DNA of 64,000 nt from Pseudomonas lurida (GCF_013522705.1 NZ_JAAMRE010000017.1:50632-114631), one strand, 5' to 3'. Shown: positions 33,678 to 43,582, counted from the first letter of the stretch. The notes: generated from the sequence alone by a model not told the origin. A program made the numbers and translations.

Positions 33678-35111
33678 ATGACGCGTCCCGCCCCTCTGCT
33701 GCTCCTGCTCGCTGGTCTGTTGTTTTTCTTTGCCCTGGGTAACCACGAACTGCAAGGCTCAACCGAAGCCCGCGTCGCCGGGATCGCCATGGCCATGCAC
33801 TTGGACAATGATTGGGTGGTGCCGCAGCTGTTTCGCGAGCCCTTCCTGGAAAAGCCGCCCCTGAGCCTTTGGTTGGACGCCGGGGCGATTCGACTGTTCG
33901 GCGCCAGCCCCTGGGCGGTACGCCTGGCCTCGGCGTTTGCCGGATTGTTCAGCGTGATGCTGCTGTACGCGATGCTGCGCAGATTCGGGCGCCCGCAGAC
34001 CTTGGCCTTCAGCGCGGCGTTGATCCTGGCGACCATGGCCAGTTATTGGAGCAACGTGCGCGGCGTGGGCGAGGACTCACTGCTCACCCTCGGTGTGACC
34101 ACTGCCCTGCTGGCGTTCTACCAGGCGGTGCGACCCGACCGTCAGGGTTCGGCAACCGGCGCCTGGGCGCTGTTCACTGCCGGGATGGTGATCGCCACCT
34201 TGAGCAAAGGCGTGCTGGGCCTGGCGATGCCCGGCGTGGTGATTTTCGTCTACCTGGCCAGCAGCACCCTGCTGGACAAACGCCTGCGCCTTGGGGATTG
34301 GCTTAAACCGGCGGCGTTTACCCTGTTGGCCCTGATTCCTCTGCTGATCTGGCTGATGTTCCTGTTCCAGCGCGGCGGCCTGCAGGCGGTGGGCGAGGTT
34401 CTGTGGACCAACAGCGTGGGGCGCTTCAGCGGCGAATTCGTCGAGGCCGGGCATTACGAGCCGTTCTATTACTACCTGCTGAAACTGCCCGAAGCATTTT
34501 TACCGTGGAACATCCTCGTGTACCTGGGGCTATGGCATTTGCGCAAAAGCCTGGCGCGTAATCGCTACCACTTGTTTTTCAGTGTCTGGCTGGTGGCACA
34601 GTTCACCTTGCTGACATTGGCCTCAAGCAAACGCACGGTGTACCTGATGGCCCTGACGCCCGCCGCCGCGGTCCTGGCCGCCGAGTATGCGCGGGAGCTG
34701 CTGGCGTGGCTCCAGGCGCACAGGCCGGCGTTGTACAAGCACCATAAGCGCGTGATCGGCAGCGTGTTCGCCGTGGCGGTGGCCTGCTATCTGACGGCAG
34801 CGTTCTGGTTTGCGCCCAAGGCCGACGTGCGCCATTCGTTCGTGCCCTTGATCAGTCAGATCCAGGCGCTGCAGGCCGAAGGCAGGGATGTGGTGTTGTT
34901 TCAACCCAACGAACGCATCGCCGGAGCCGGCGTGTTCTACATGCAGGGCTATTTGAAGATCCTGCAAACCGAAGCGCAACTGCACAGCTACCTCGCCGCC
35001 AGGCCCGGCAACGTTGCGCTGCTGGACCATACTGACCGGCTGAGCACACAGGTCAAGGTGATCAAGGAGATGGCCGTCAACCGCCAGCCCTACTACTTCA
35101 TCGAACAGTAA
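33678..35111 (+). CDS. ArnT/PMT-like glycosyltransferase (GT83-type)
   Basis: Polytopic inner-membrane transferase of 477 residues with about ten hydrophobic segments. The first periplasmic loop shows the family signature: ELQGSTEARVAGIAMAM (catalytic Glu/Arg region), DNDWVVPQLFREPFLEKPPL and the KPPLSLWL motif. A periplasmic C-terminal domain follows the last membrane segment (about 365-385). Such enzymes move sugars from undecaprenyl phosphate to lipid A or other acceptors. It is shorter than ArnT (about 550) and not next to arn genes, so the substrate cannot be named. Confidence 0.85.
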   Translation: MTRPAPLLLLLAGLLFFFALGNHELQGSTEARVAGIAMAMHLDNDWVVPQLFREPFLEKPPLSLWLDAGAIRLFGASPWAVRLASAFAGLFSVMLLYAMLRRFGRPQTLAFSAALILATMASYWSNVRGVGEDSLLTLGVTTALLAFYQAVRPDRQGSATGAWALFTAGMVIATLSKGVLGLAMPGVVIFVYLASSTLLDKRLRLGDWLKPAAFTLLALIPLLIWLMFLFQRGGLQAVGEVLWTNSVGRFSGEFVEAGHYEPFYYYLLKLPEAFLPWNILVYLGLWHLRKSLARNRYHLFFSVWLVAQFTLLTLASSKRTVYLMALTPAAAVLAAEYARELLAWLQAHRPALYKHHKRVIGSVFAVAVACYLTAAFWFAPKADVRHSFVPLISQIQALQAEGRDVVLFQPNERIAGAGVFYMQGYLKILQTEAQLHSYLAARPGNVALLDHTDRLSTQVKVIKEMAVNRQPYYFIEQ

Positions 35112-35126
35112 GGCCGGCGCGCGGTA

Positions 35127-35615
35127 TCAATGCTTGGTGAGTTTGTCCAGATAACCCATGGCAAAAGCCGAGACCACGAAGGTCATGTGGATGATCACGT
35201 ACCACATCAGGTGCTGGGGATCGACGTTCTTGGCGTCCATGAAGATGCGCAGCAAGTGGATGGAGGAAATCGCCACGATGGACGCCGCCACTTTCATCTT
35301 CAGCGACGAAGAGTCCATGGTGCCCAGCCAGTTAAGCTTTTCCTTGTTGTCATCGATATCCAGCTGCGAGACGAAGTTCTCGTAGCCGGAGATCATCACC
35401 ATCACCAGCAGGCCGCCGACCAGGGCCATGTCGATCAATGACAGCAGCAGCAGGATCACTTCGGCTTCCAACATGCTGAAGATGTTGGGAATGACGTGGA
35501 TGATTTCCTGGAAGAATTTCAACGCCAGGATCAATAACCCCAGGGACAATCCCAGGTAGATCGGCGCCAGCAACCAGCGCGAGGCGTACATCGCATTTTC
35601 GATAAAGCGTTCCAT
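35127..35615 (-). CDS. UPF0114 / YqhA-family membrane protein
   Basis: 162 residues with four membrane segments (about 13-32, 50-75, 107-125, 137-155). The family start MERFIENAMYASRWLLAPIY and the middle motif DIDDNKEKLNWLGTMDSSSLKMKVAASIVA are near-invariant in this family (TIGR00645). It is convergent with the glycosyltransferase. Function unknown. Confidence 0.9.
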   Translation of the reverse strand: MERFIENAMYASRWLLAPIYLGLSLGLLILALKFFQEIIHVIPNIFSMLEAEVILLLLSLIDMALVGGLLVMVMISGYENFVSQLDIDDNKEKLNWLGTMDSSSLKMKVAASIVAISSIHLLRIFMDAKNVDPQHLMWYVIIHMTFVVSAFAMGYLDKLTKH

Positions 35616-35779
35616 TGGATCTCACACAGCGTGGTTAGAAATGGCGGCGAGTATACCAGCCGCCACCAAAGCGCTGTAACCGCGAGAAAACTGACCTGAG
35701 CGGCTTCTGTAAGAGAATTTTTCTGCTAGTGTCGAGCCCATCAACTCGGCTCGATGACGTCGGACAGGAAGACTCTCAG

Positions 35780-37603
35780 ATGATGGATGTGCGAACCCCT
35801 TTGGCCGGTATCGGCTTATGTGCGGCGCTGCTGCTGGCGGGCGGTTGCTCGCCTGGTGACGAAAAAAAACAAGCCACGCTCGAAGAGAAGACCGCGCAGT
35901 TCGAACAATCCCTCGACCGCATCCAGGACCCCAAGCTGCGCGACGCCATCGCCGACCTCGGCGGTTCCCTGCTGTTGCTCGAACGCGCGCAGATCAAGCT
36001 CGCCAGCAAGCCCATCGAGCCCGAGTACGGCGAAGACAACCTGGCTCTGCTCAAGCATTACCCCACGCCCCAGGCACTGGTGGACACTTACATCAATGGC
36101 CTGTTCGTGCTGCGCAAGACCTCTCACTCCGATTACCTGACGGATCTGCAGCCGGTCTTTCCGTTCAACTTCAACCAGCCCGATCAATTCCCGTTTCCCC
36201 ACAGCCTGGAATGGCAGTCCGTGACGCTCAGCAACCATAAGGTCATCCCGTTCCAACCGGAGTGGTCGGAAACCGACCCGGGCATCCAGCTGAGTCCCAG
36301 CAGTTCCAACCTGACCAACCCCGATGATCTGACGGTGACCTACCCGTTCATCGACGGCATCGAGACCGAAAACAAAAGCCAGCCGCAGCCGGTCAGCCTC
36401 AAGGGCACAGTGGAAGTCATCGCGCCGGGCAATGTGCTGACGTTCGACCTGGCGAAAAAGGACGTGGGCCACCCGCGCACCGAGGGCGCGATCAGCGTTA
36501 ACCTGCTGCGCCTGGAGAAGAACTACGCCGAAATCGAACTGACCAACCGTGCGCCCCTCGCCCCCCAAGTGGGCGATGAATCCCCCAACCCGCTGCTTGT
36601 GCAGGCGCGCGACAGCACCGGGCAGTTTCTCACCCGTGCGGGCGCCATCAATGAGAGTGCAGCCCAGGTGGCGTTCTATCAGAAACAACTGGCCGAGATG
36701 CAGAAGCAGAACGCCTGGTCCGATGCATTCGAGCAACAGCTCAACGACGAGCGAAAAGCCTTCGAGCACCAGCAGAGCACCCATTACGCCAAGGTTTATT
36801 TCAATGGCCTGGTCGACACCCTGCAGGTCAACGTGCTGGACTTTTCCCAGGCGTCGATCACACGCAAGGACCTGGACCTGCCCGTGCAGCGCTTCGACAG
36901 AAACAGCCTGGAAAAAACCGTGCAGGCCCTGCCCATGCCGGTCACGGTGTATGAGGACGGCGCCGCGGCCTGGCTCAAAGACGCCACGCTGACCGAAGAG
37001 CAACTCAAAAACAGCGTCACTATCAGCCAGTCCGTCGAAGACGCCAGCGCCGCGACCATCGTGTTCGACCATCCCTTCACCTTCAACGATGATCTGGTGG
37101 GCGCCGAGCGCAACAGCGGGGAGTCGCCGGTGACCTTCTTTACCGCCGATGACAAGGGCGAGCGCGGCGAGCCCATCGAGTTGCCGACCGAGGCGTATGA
37201 GCTGAACCCGGCGCGCGGCACCCTCACCTACGATCTCACACTGTTTCCGGAAACCCCGGCCTTTGTGGTGGGCTCGATTCCGCTGTTCCTGGCGACCATC
37301 GAAAAGAACCAGATTGACGCAACGACCCTGCCCAAGGGCCTGTCGCTCAAGGACAACGCGCTGATCGTCGATCAGAAAGCCTTTCCGGCCGACAGTTGGC
37401 GCTTCTACGCCAAGGACGCCAGCGGCAATTACCTCAAGGAAATCCTGGGCGTCAGCCACCGCGCCGCGGAATACGGCACAGCGCTGTTTGATGTGCATTA
37501 TTTTTACGGCCGGCCGACCGTTCTGGAAAGCTATCAGCGCACCGACCTGAGCACCGTGCAATACGGGTTCGAGGTCAAACTGGACAAGCCCGAAAACAAA
37601 TAA
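35780..37603 (+). CDS. Large lipoprotein of unknown function
   Basis: 607 residues from the first of two adjacent ATG codons; GGAAG lies eight bases before it. Signal peptide with lipobox LLLAGGC (Cys about 20), followed by a charged, coiled-coil-prone stretch (EEKTAQFEQSLDRIQDPKLRDA) and a long beta-rich region. A second helical stretch lies at about 310-340 (QLAEMQKQNAWSDAFEQQL). The +2 residue after Cys is Pro (CSP), so an outer-membrane destination is plausible. No family recognised. Confidence 0.8.
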   Translation: MMDVRTPLAGIGLCAALLLAGGCSPGDEKKQATLEEKTAQFEQSLDRIQDPKLRDAIADLGGSLLLLERAQIKLASKPIEPEYGEDNLALLKHYPTPQALVDTYINGLFVLRKTSHSDYLTDLQPVFPFNFNQPDQFPFPHSLEWQSVTLSNHKVIPFQPEWSETDPGIQLSPSSSNLTNPDDLTVTYPFIDGIETENKSQPQPVSLKGTVEVIAPGNVLTFDLAKKDVGHPRTEGAISVNLLRLEKNYAEIELTNRAPLAPQVGDESPNPLLVQARDSTGQFLTRAGAINESAAQVAFYQKQLAEMQKQNAWSDAFEQQLNDERKAFEHQQSTHYAKVYFNGLVDTLQVNVLDFSQASITRKDLDLPVQRFDRNSLEKTVQALPMPVTVYEDGAAAWLKDATLTEEQLKNSVTISQSVEDASAATIVFDHPFTFNDDLVGAERNSGESPVTFFTADDKGERGEPIELPTEAYELNPARGTLTYDLTLFPETPAFVVGSIPLFLATIEKNQIDATTLPKGLSLKDNALIVDQKAFPADSWRFYAKDASGNYLKEILGVSHRAAEYGTALFDVHYFYGRPTVLESYQRTDLSTVQYGFEVKLDKPENK

Positions 37604-37609
37604 GCCTGG

Positions 37610-37927
37610 CTACAGCGCGAGCTGTTCGTGGCTGCGGTTAAGCGATCGCAGATGAGCCTGCAGGTGCAGGCACCAGATCGGCGGGTCCTCGGCATGCTTG
37701 TAGCCTTGCCCTGTCAGATTTTCGACGATCGAGTCGAGCAGTTTGGCGGCTTCCACGGGACCGCGAAAAGGTCCCTGGGATTTGACGGCTGAAGGTTGCT
37801 CACCGCTCATTCCGGCGGCGAATAAGACCGTCCACAGGCCGTCATCCCCCGCGAGAGGGCGAATGACGCATTCGATACGGGTAGCCAGGCCGAAGTACTG
37901 GCGGGTAAGACAGAGGTTGCGCGGCAT
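37610..37927 (-). CDS. Conserved-looking small protein of unknown function
   Basis: 105 residues from ATG 37925-37927, with GAGGG ten bases upstream; the frame continues 10 codons further up. Sequence features: LTRQYFGLATRIECVIRPL at the start, DDGLWTVLFAAGMSGEQP in the middle and a helical C-terminus. No signal peptide or membrane segment. It is convergent with the large lipoprotein gene, with stops 7 bases apart. Function unknown. Confidence 0.65.
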   Translation of the reverse strand: MPRNLCLTRQYFGLATRIECVIRPLAGDDGLWTVLFAAGMSGEQPSAVKSQGPFRGPVEAAKLLDSIVENLTGQGYKHAEDPPIWCLHLQAHLRSLNRSHEQLAL

Positions 37928-38167
37928 GGCGGCGACCCTCGGTAGATCGGTGTTCAACCCCGGCGCGTGGGCGAGGCTGTCTCTATCCAGCGACTCCTGC
38001 AGATATCCCTAATCTTCAGAATAGAAGAAAACCACGACAAACCAAGGCCGTAGAGACCAACGGTGCAAGCGCCTCCGGGCACCAGTCAAATTATTGTCAT
38101 TTCTGCCAACCTTGCGTTGGCCGAACAGGCCCGCGCGAGGCCAGTTCGCTCACCGCCTATGGGCCGG

Positions 38168-40609
38168 TTATGAAGCGGGCTTGGCTTCGGCCAGTGCCTG
38201 CTGTGCCAATTCCTTCTCGGCTTCTTTGAGATCGTCCTCGCTGATCATCTCGGCGATCGCGCGCAACCGCTCGACCACACGGGCGTTGACGGTGCCTTCC
38301 GGGAATTGCCCTTCGGCATCCGGCTCACCGGCATCCTCGCCCACCAGCAGGCTCAAGGCTTCGTCGGCCTGGCGCACTGCGTAGATGTGGAACTGCCCGG
38401 CGCGTACGGCCTGCAGCACTTTCTCATCGAGCATCAGCGTGGCGACGTTGGCCTGGGGGATGATTGCCCCCTGCTCGCCGGTCAGCCCGCGGGCCTCGCA
38501 GAGACGGAAAAACCCTTCGATCTTCTCGTTGACCCCGCCGACCGCCTGCACTTCACCAAACTGGTTGATGGAACCGGTGATGGCAAAACACTGCTTGAGT
38601 GGGGTTTTCGACAGGGCCGAAATCAACGTACACGCTTCACCCAGGGACGCACTGTCACCGTCCACGTAGCCGTAGGACTGTTCCAAAGCGATGCTGGCCG
38701 AAATCGCCAGCGGAAATTCCTGGGCATAGCGGCTGCCCAGGTAACCCGTGAGGATCATCACGCCCTTGGAGTGGATCGGCTGGCCGAGGTTGACCTCGCG
38801 CTCGATGTCGACAATCCCGCTGCCGCCCGGGTACACCGTGGCGGAAATCCGCGCCGGCACGCCGAACGCCGAGTCGCCCACTTCCAGCACCGTCAGCCCG
38901 TTGCACTTGCCGACCGCCGCACCGGCCGTGTCGATCAGGATTACCCCGGCGAGCATATCGTCGAGAATCCGCGCCGATACCCGCCCGGTGCGCGTGGCCT
39001 TGGCCTTGAGCGCGCGTTCGATATGGCCGGCGTCAGTCATCTCGTCGCCCGCCAGATGGCGAATGAAATCCGCCTCGCTGACCAGTTGGAAGAGATCACC
39101 AATGCGCGCCGACAAGCGCCCCTGATGCTCCGCCAGCCGCGCGCTGTAAGTAGCCAGGCGCGCCACGGCGTCCGACGTCAGCGGCGCCATGCCTTCTTCC
39201 GAGGTGCGGGTTTTGAGCAACTGCGCGAACTGCTCCAGGCTTTCGTCCACCATCGGGATGTCTTCGTCGAAGTCCACCAGCACCCGGAACATTTCCTGGA
39301 AGTCCGGATCGGCGTCCTGCAAGGCGTAGTACAACTGACGCGAACCGATGATGATGACCTTGACCTGCAGCGGGATCATCTGCGGGTTGAGGGTCACAGT
39401 TGCCAGGCGACCCAGTTCGCCCAGAGGCGATTCCATTTTCAGCTTGCGCGACTGCAGGGAACGCTTGAGCGCGTCCCATACGAACGGCTCGCTGAGCATT
39501 TTTTCCGCCTCAAGGATCAGGAATCCGCCATTGGCACGGTGCAACGCCCCGGCGCGCAGTTGCCGATAGGTGGTGTAGAGCGCGCCCTGGTCGGTGCTGT
39601 ATTCGATACGGCCGAACAGGTTGTCGTAGGTCGGGTGTGGCTCGAACACCACCGGCGCGCCGCCGTTGACCGGATGGCCCACCACCAGGCTCGGGCAATA
39701 TTGCTCTTCCAGCAGCTTGCGGGCCTGGGCGTCGGTCTTGGCATCATCCACCAGTTGCTCGACCACGGTCTTGAGCAGGTACACCTGCATGGCTTGCAGG
39801 TAACCGCAGACGGCCGCGTTTTCCGCGTATTTTTCCGACAACGGCGCCAGCAAGGGCTGCAGGGCCAGGGTGATGGTTTCTTCGTTGAATTGGCGCAGCT
39901 GGTTATTCGACTCGCGCTTCCATTGCGGCAGGCTGGCCAGTTCTTCGTTGAGGCGCTCTTCCAGCTCGGAAATATCGGTATGAAAGCGCTCGCGCTCGGC
40001 CTCGGGCAGCTGCGAGAACTCGGCCTCGTCCAGCGCCTTGCCATCGAGCATGGGAGTGAAGGCGATGTTGGAGCTGTCGCGGTACAGCGCCACGTCCTTT
40101 TCCAGCGCCAGGCGTTCGATGACATCCAGCGCCTTGTCGTAGCGCTGGTTGAAGGCGCGGTCGATGGCGCTCTTGCGCTGCTGGTAGGTGGGGTGTTCGA
40201 ACACTGCGGGGAATGTGGCCACCAGGTTGTCGATCAGCGCATTGATATCGGTGATGAACGCTGCGGCGCCACCGGCGGGCAACTCAAGGGCGCGCGGCTC
40301 GCGCGGCTCATCGAAATTATTGACGTAGACCCAGTCCGACGGGGTCTGCAGGCGCTTGCCCTCGGCCTTCAGGTAGCGTTTGACGAACGAAAAGCGACCG
40401 GTACCCGGCTCGCCCATGACAAATACGTTGTAACCGGGGCGTGGCATGGCCACACCGAACTGCAAGGCTTCAACCGCGCGTTCCTGGCCAAGCACACCGC
40501 GAAAGGGCTCCAAATCATTGGTGGTCGAGAAGCTGAACTGTTCAGCGGAGAAAGGACGAGTCAGCGCATCAGGCGCTAGACGCAGGCTGGCAGCAACAGG
40601 ATCAGGCAT
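38168..40609 (-). CDS. Lon-like AAA+ protease (AsrA/YcbZ type)
   Basis: Putative ATP-dependent serine protease of 813 residues. The N-terminal AAA module contains YNVFVMGEPGTGRFSFV, a Walker A-like loop in which Arg replaces the usual Lys, then a long helical insertion, a Walker B-like GGFLILEAEKML, and the C-terminal Lon protease domain with the Ser in GDSASLGEACTLISAL and the Lys in GVNEKIEGFF. Related to P. aeruginosa AsrA (PA0779) and E. coli YcbZ as I recall. AAGGAAG precedes the ATG. About 210 empty bases separate it from the gene at 37927. Confidence 0.88.
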   Translation of the reverse strand: MPDPVAASLRLAPDALTRPFSAEQFSFSTTNDLEPFRGVLGQERAVEALQFGVAMPRPGYNVFVMGEPGTGRFSFVKRYLKAEGKRLQTPSDWVYVNNFDEPREPRALELPAGGAAAFITDINALIDNLVATFPAVFEHPTYQQRKSAIDRAFNQRYDKALDVIERLALEKDVALYRDSSNIAFTPMLDGKALDEAEFSQLPEAERERFHTDISELEERLNEELASLPQWKRESNNQLRQFNEETITLALQPLLAPLSEKYAENAAVCGYLQAMQVYLLKTVVEQLVDDAKTDAQARKLLEEQYCPSLVVGHPVNGGAPVVFEPHPTYDNLFGRIEYSTDQGALYTTYRQLRAGALHRANGGFLILEAEKMLSEPFVWDALKRSLQSRKLKMESPLGELGRLATVTLNPQMIPLQVKVIIIGSRQLYYALQDADPDFQEMFRVLVDFDEDIPMVDESLEQFAQLLKTRTSEEGMAPLTSDAVARLATYSARLAEHQGRLSARIGDLFQLVSEADFIRHLAGDEMTDAGHIERALKAKATRTGRVSARILDDMLAGVILIDTAGAAVGKCNGLTVLEVGDSAFGVPARISATVYPGGSGIVDIEREVNLGQPIHSKGVMILTGYLGSRYAQEFPLAISASIALEQSYGYVDGDSASLGEACTLISALSKTPLKQCFAITGSINQFGEVQAVGGVNEKIEGFFRLCEARGLTGEQGAIIPQANVATLMLDEKVLQAVRAGQFHIYAVRQADEALSLLVGEDAGEPDAEGQFPEGTVNARVVERLRAIAEMISEDDLKEAEKELAQQALAEAKPAS

Positions 40610-40875
40610 CGGGCTTCCTTACATCAGGCGGGGCAGATAACGGCATTCTGGCTCCCCCTTGCGCGCTCTGGCAAGGCAGGTCTCTGGGAAAGCTTAGACG
40701 CGGGACGCGACCGGCAAATATTTCATCAAATCGCCAACGGTTTTATAAAAACACACGGAACCCTTCGAACGTGCCTAAACTCCAAACTGCGCGGGTTGGA
40801 CTAATAACCGATCCCTGGGGCGCTATGAAGTGCCTGAACCCTTGTCCATTGGTTGCACACAAAGAGAACAAAGCT

Positions 40876-41364
40876 ATGAAACGGATCCTTCTCGGTACTC
40901 TCTTCACCGTCGTCTCCCTCAATGCAATGGCAGAAGCGCCAGGTGGCCCGAACTGCGGTTGGGGCAACATGTTGTTCGAAGGCCAGCGCGGTACTCCGGC
41001 TCACTTCCTGGCTTCCACCACCAACGGCACCTCCGGTAACGCCACCTTCGGCATGACCTCGGGTACCAACGGTTGCAGCACCAACAGCGCGCTGACCTAC
41101 GGCGGCAAGTCCTGGATTGCCATGAATGGCATGATGAACGAGCTGTCCGAAGACATGGCCAAGGGTAATGGCGAAGCACTGACCACCTACGCCGTGGTAC
41201 TGGGCGTTGCCCCTGAAGATCGCGAGCACTTCGCTGCCGTGACCCACGAGCACTTCCAGCAGATCTTCAGCAAGGCTGACGTGACCGCTGACGACGTGCA
41301 CAACAACACCCTCGCTGTACTGAAAAGCGATGCCCGTCTGGCGAAATACGCGACCCAGGCTTAA
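40876..41364 (+). CDS. DUF3015-type exported protein
   Basis: 162 residues from ATG 40876, with signal peptide MKRILLGTLFTVVSLNAMA. The mature protein begins APGGPNCGWGNMLFEGQRG, the DUF3015 hallmark, followed by a Thr/Asn/Gly-rich segment and MMNELSEDMAKGNGEAL...YAVVLGV. Two cysteines (NCGWG, NGCSTN) are likely disulfide-bonded in the periplasm. The 265 bases upstream contain no other gene. It ends in a strong terminator. Function unknown; the family is widespread in pseudomonads. Confidence 0.88.
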   Translation: MKRILLGTLFTVVSLNAMAEAPGGPNCGWGNMLFEGQRGTPAHFLASTTNGTSGNATFGMTSGTNGCSTNSALTYGGKSWIAMNGMMNELSEDMAKGNGEALTTYAVVLGVAPEDREHFAAVTHEHFQQIFSKADVTADDVHNNTLAVLKSDARLAKYATQA

Positions 41365-41374
41365 GCTCGACCGG

Positions 41375-41405
41375 CCCGCGCCTCTCCAGGCGCGGGTTTT
41401 ATTTT
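41375..41405 (+). terminator. Intrinsic terminator after the DUF3015 gene
   Basis: CCCGCGCCT-CTCC-AGGCGCGGG, a perfect 9-bp stem followed by TTTTATTTTT. Confidence 0.92.
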
Positions 41406-41455
41406 TGGGCCCGCCTCCCCTTTGGGTCTTTCTATTTCCGACTTAAGTTGCCTCT

Positions 41456-43309
41456 ATGCTCAAACGAATTGCCTGTCTGGCACTCTTCGCCTGCGCCCCG
41501 CTGTATGCGGCCCCGCACCTTGATGATCAGCGTTTGCAGCAATTGGCCAACGATCCGTTCTGGCTTTCCCTGGGCCATTACGAAGCCGGCAAGCTCAGAG
41601 GCTGGCGCAGTTATGTCAGCGATAAGAAATTCTTCCTCGCGGCCGATGGCGCTCACCATCCGGACGCGGAACTCAAGGCCACCGTCGACGCACTCTATGC
41701 GCCCGCCAACCTGGGTGAAAAACACGCCCAATGCGTTTACCCCGCACGTACCCGCTGGCTCAAGGATCAGTTGCACCTGACCGACCTGCCCGCCGTGGAC
41801 TGCGCCGAATTCAAGCAATGGTTCAAAGACGTCGCTCCCCACAGCGCGGTGATGATCTTCCCGGCGGCCTACCTCAACAGCCCATCGTCGATGTTCGGCC
41901 ACACCTTGCTGCGCATCGACCAGGCCGACGTGCAGAGCAACAACACCGCGCTGCTCAGCTACGCGATCAACTTCGGCGCGTATATCGAGGGCTCGGACAA
42001 CAGCATCCTCTACGCCTGGAAAGGCCTGATGGGCGGCTACCCCGGCCTGTTCGCGCTGGTGCCCTACCAGGAAAAACTCTCCGAGTACCGTAGCCTGGAG
42101 AACCGTGACTTGTGGGAATACCGCCTCAACCTTACCCAGGTCGAGACCGAGCGCATGGTCGAGCATGTGTGGGAACTCAAGCAGATCCAGTTCGATTACT
42201 TCTTCTTCGACGAAAACTGCTCCTATCGCCTGCTGGAACTGCTGCAAGTGGCGCGCCCCGGCCTGCGCCTGACCGAACAATTCCCGCTGACCGCCATCCC
42301 CACCGACACCGTCAAAGCGGTGAAGGAGGCCGGTCTGGTGGAAAAAATCGACTATCGCCCGTCCCGCGAGCGCGAATTGCTTGAACGCGCCAAACCCCTG
42401 GACGGCGACGAGCAGCAATGGGTGCTCAAGATCAGCGACGACCAGAAACAATTGCAGCAAGCGGCCTTCAAAGCCCTGCCCCGCGAGCGCCAGGCCCTGA
42501 TTATCGACGCTGCCTACCGCCTGGGCCGCTACCGCGCCAACGGCCTGGAGCGCGACACCGCCCGCTCCCAGCGCAGCTTCGAACTGCTGCGCGCGATCAA
42601 CCAGAACCCCGCGCCCGACCTCAAGATCCAGCCGCCCGGCCTGCCGGAAGACGGCCATGAATCACGTACCTGGCAAGCCGGCATCGGCACCCGTGGCGAC
42701 AAGGCCTTCGGCGAATACGGCCTGCGCATGGCTTACCACGACCTCAACGACAACGCCGAAGGCTTCCCCCTCGGCGCGCAGATCGAAATCCTGCAAATGA
42801 AACTGCGCCAGTACGAAGGCAATCACTGGCAACTGCAGCAACTGGACCTGGCCACCATCCGCTCCCTGACTCCACGCAACGCGTTACTGCAACCCTGGTC
42901 GTGGCAAGTCACCGGTGGCCTGGAGCGCGTACCGGGCAAACACGACGACGAAACCCTGGTCGCCCACGTCAATGGTGGCGCCGGCAGCACCTGGCAACTG
43001 CGCGACGACATGCTCGGCTTTGCCCTTGGCACCGTGCGGGTGGAGCATAACAACGACTTCAGCGAAGCCATCTCCCCCGCTGCGGGCTTCAACACCGGCG
43101 TGCTGTGGAAAAACCCGCTGGGCAACCTGAGCCTGGAAGCCAAGGGTGACTTCTTCACCAATGGCGAAGTACGGCGCAGCCTCAGCCTCAACCAGCAATG
43201 GGAACTGTCGCGCAACCTGGGCCTGCGCCTGAGCGCCCAGCGCGAATACAGCCATTTATCTTCGCCGGTCAATGAAGTGATGCTGGAAGTGAAGTGGTAT
43301 CACTACTGA
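41456..43309 (+). CDS. DUF4105 (Lnb-like N-terminal) exported protein
   Basis: 617 residues with a signal peptide (MLKRIACLALFACAPLYAA). The N-terminal half carries the DUF4105 core: FPAAYLNSPSSMFGHTLLRI, NTALLSYAINFGA, GGYPGLFALVPYQEKL and YFFFDENCSYRLLELL, which includes the conserved H/N-C motif of papain-like (NlpC-like) folds. The C-terminal 250 residues are beta-rich with alternating hydrophobics and end in ...VKWYHY, suggesting a small outer-membrane beta-barrel. Function not established; it starts 50 bases after the preceding terminator. Confidence 0.85.
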   Translation: MLKRIACLALFACAPLYAAPHLDDQRLQQLANDPFWLSLGHYEAGKLRGWRSYVSDKKFFLAADGAHHPDAELKATVDALYAPANLGEKHAQCVYPARTRWLKDQLHLTDLPAVDCAEFKQWFKDVAPHSAVMIFPAAYLNSPSSMFGHTLLRIDQADVQSNNTALLSYAINFGAYIEGSDNSILYAWKGLMGGYPGLFALVPYQEKLSEYRSLENRDLWEYRLNLTQVETERMVEHVWELKQIQFDYFFFDENCSYRLLELLQVARPGLRLTEQFPLTAIPTDTVKAVKEAGLVEKIDYRPSRERELLERAKPLDGDEQQWVLKISDDQKQLQQAAFKALPRERQALIIDAAYRLGRYRANGLERDTARSQRSFELLRAINQNPAPDLKIQPPGLPEDGHESRTWQAGIGTRGDKAFGEYGLRMAYHDLNDNAEGFPLGAQIEILQMKLRQYEGNHWQLQQLDLATIRSLTPRNALLQPWSWQVTGGLERVPGKHDDETLVAHVNGGAGSTWQLRDDMLGFALGTVRVEHNNDFSEAISPAAGFNTGVLWKNPLGNLSLEAKGDFFTNGEVRRSLSLNQQWELSRNLGLRLSAQREYSHLSSPVNEVMLEVKWYHY

Positions 43310-43447
43310 CCAACGCCTGCCGGAAAACGAACATGTGGTAGGGGGTATGCCCCCGATGGCGGCGGTTCAGTCCAGTATCGAGTGGCTGACACACCTCTAT
43401 CGGGGCATGGGTCTCTACACAACTTTTCCGATCCTGAAAAAACTCCC

Positions 43448-43582
43448 TGTGGCGAGCGGGCTTGTCCCGCGTTGGGCTGCGTAGCAGCCCCGGTAAAGAA
43501 GAACGCGGTGTATCAGACACTCTGTAGGGGCTGGTTTTGGGACTGCTACGCAGCCCAACGCGGGACAAGCCCGCTCGCCACA
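43448..43582. repeat. REPIN, family 1 (GCGAGCGGGCTTG type)
   Basis: Inverted pair of 44-base arms (43448-43491 and 43539-43582) with one mismatch, separated by 47 bases. The arm reads TGTGGCGAGCGGGCTTGTCC...GCAGCCCC. The same arm occurs at 63899. It occupies most of the 393-base gap 43310-43702, which has no gene. Confidence 0.9.

Noticed and set aside
43448..43582. CRISPR-like repeated sequence
   Set aside because: Only two inverted arms, no direct repeats with spacers; it is a REPIN.
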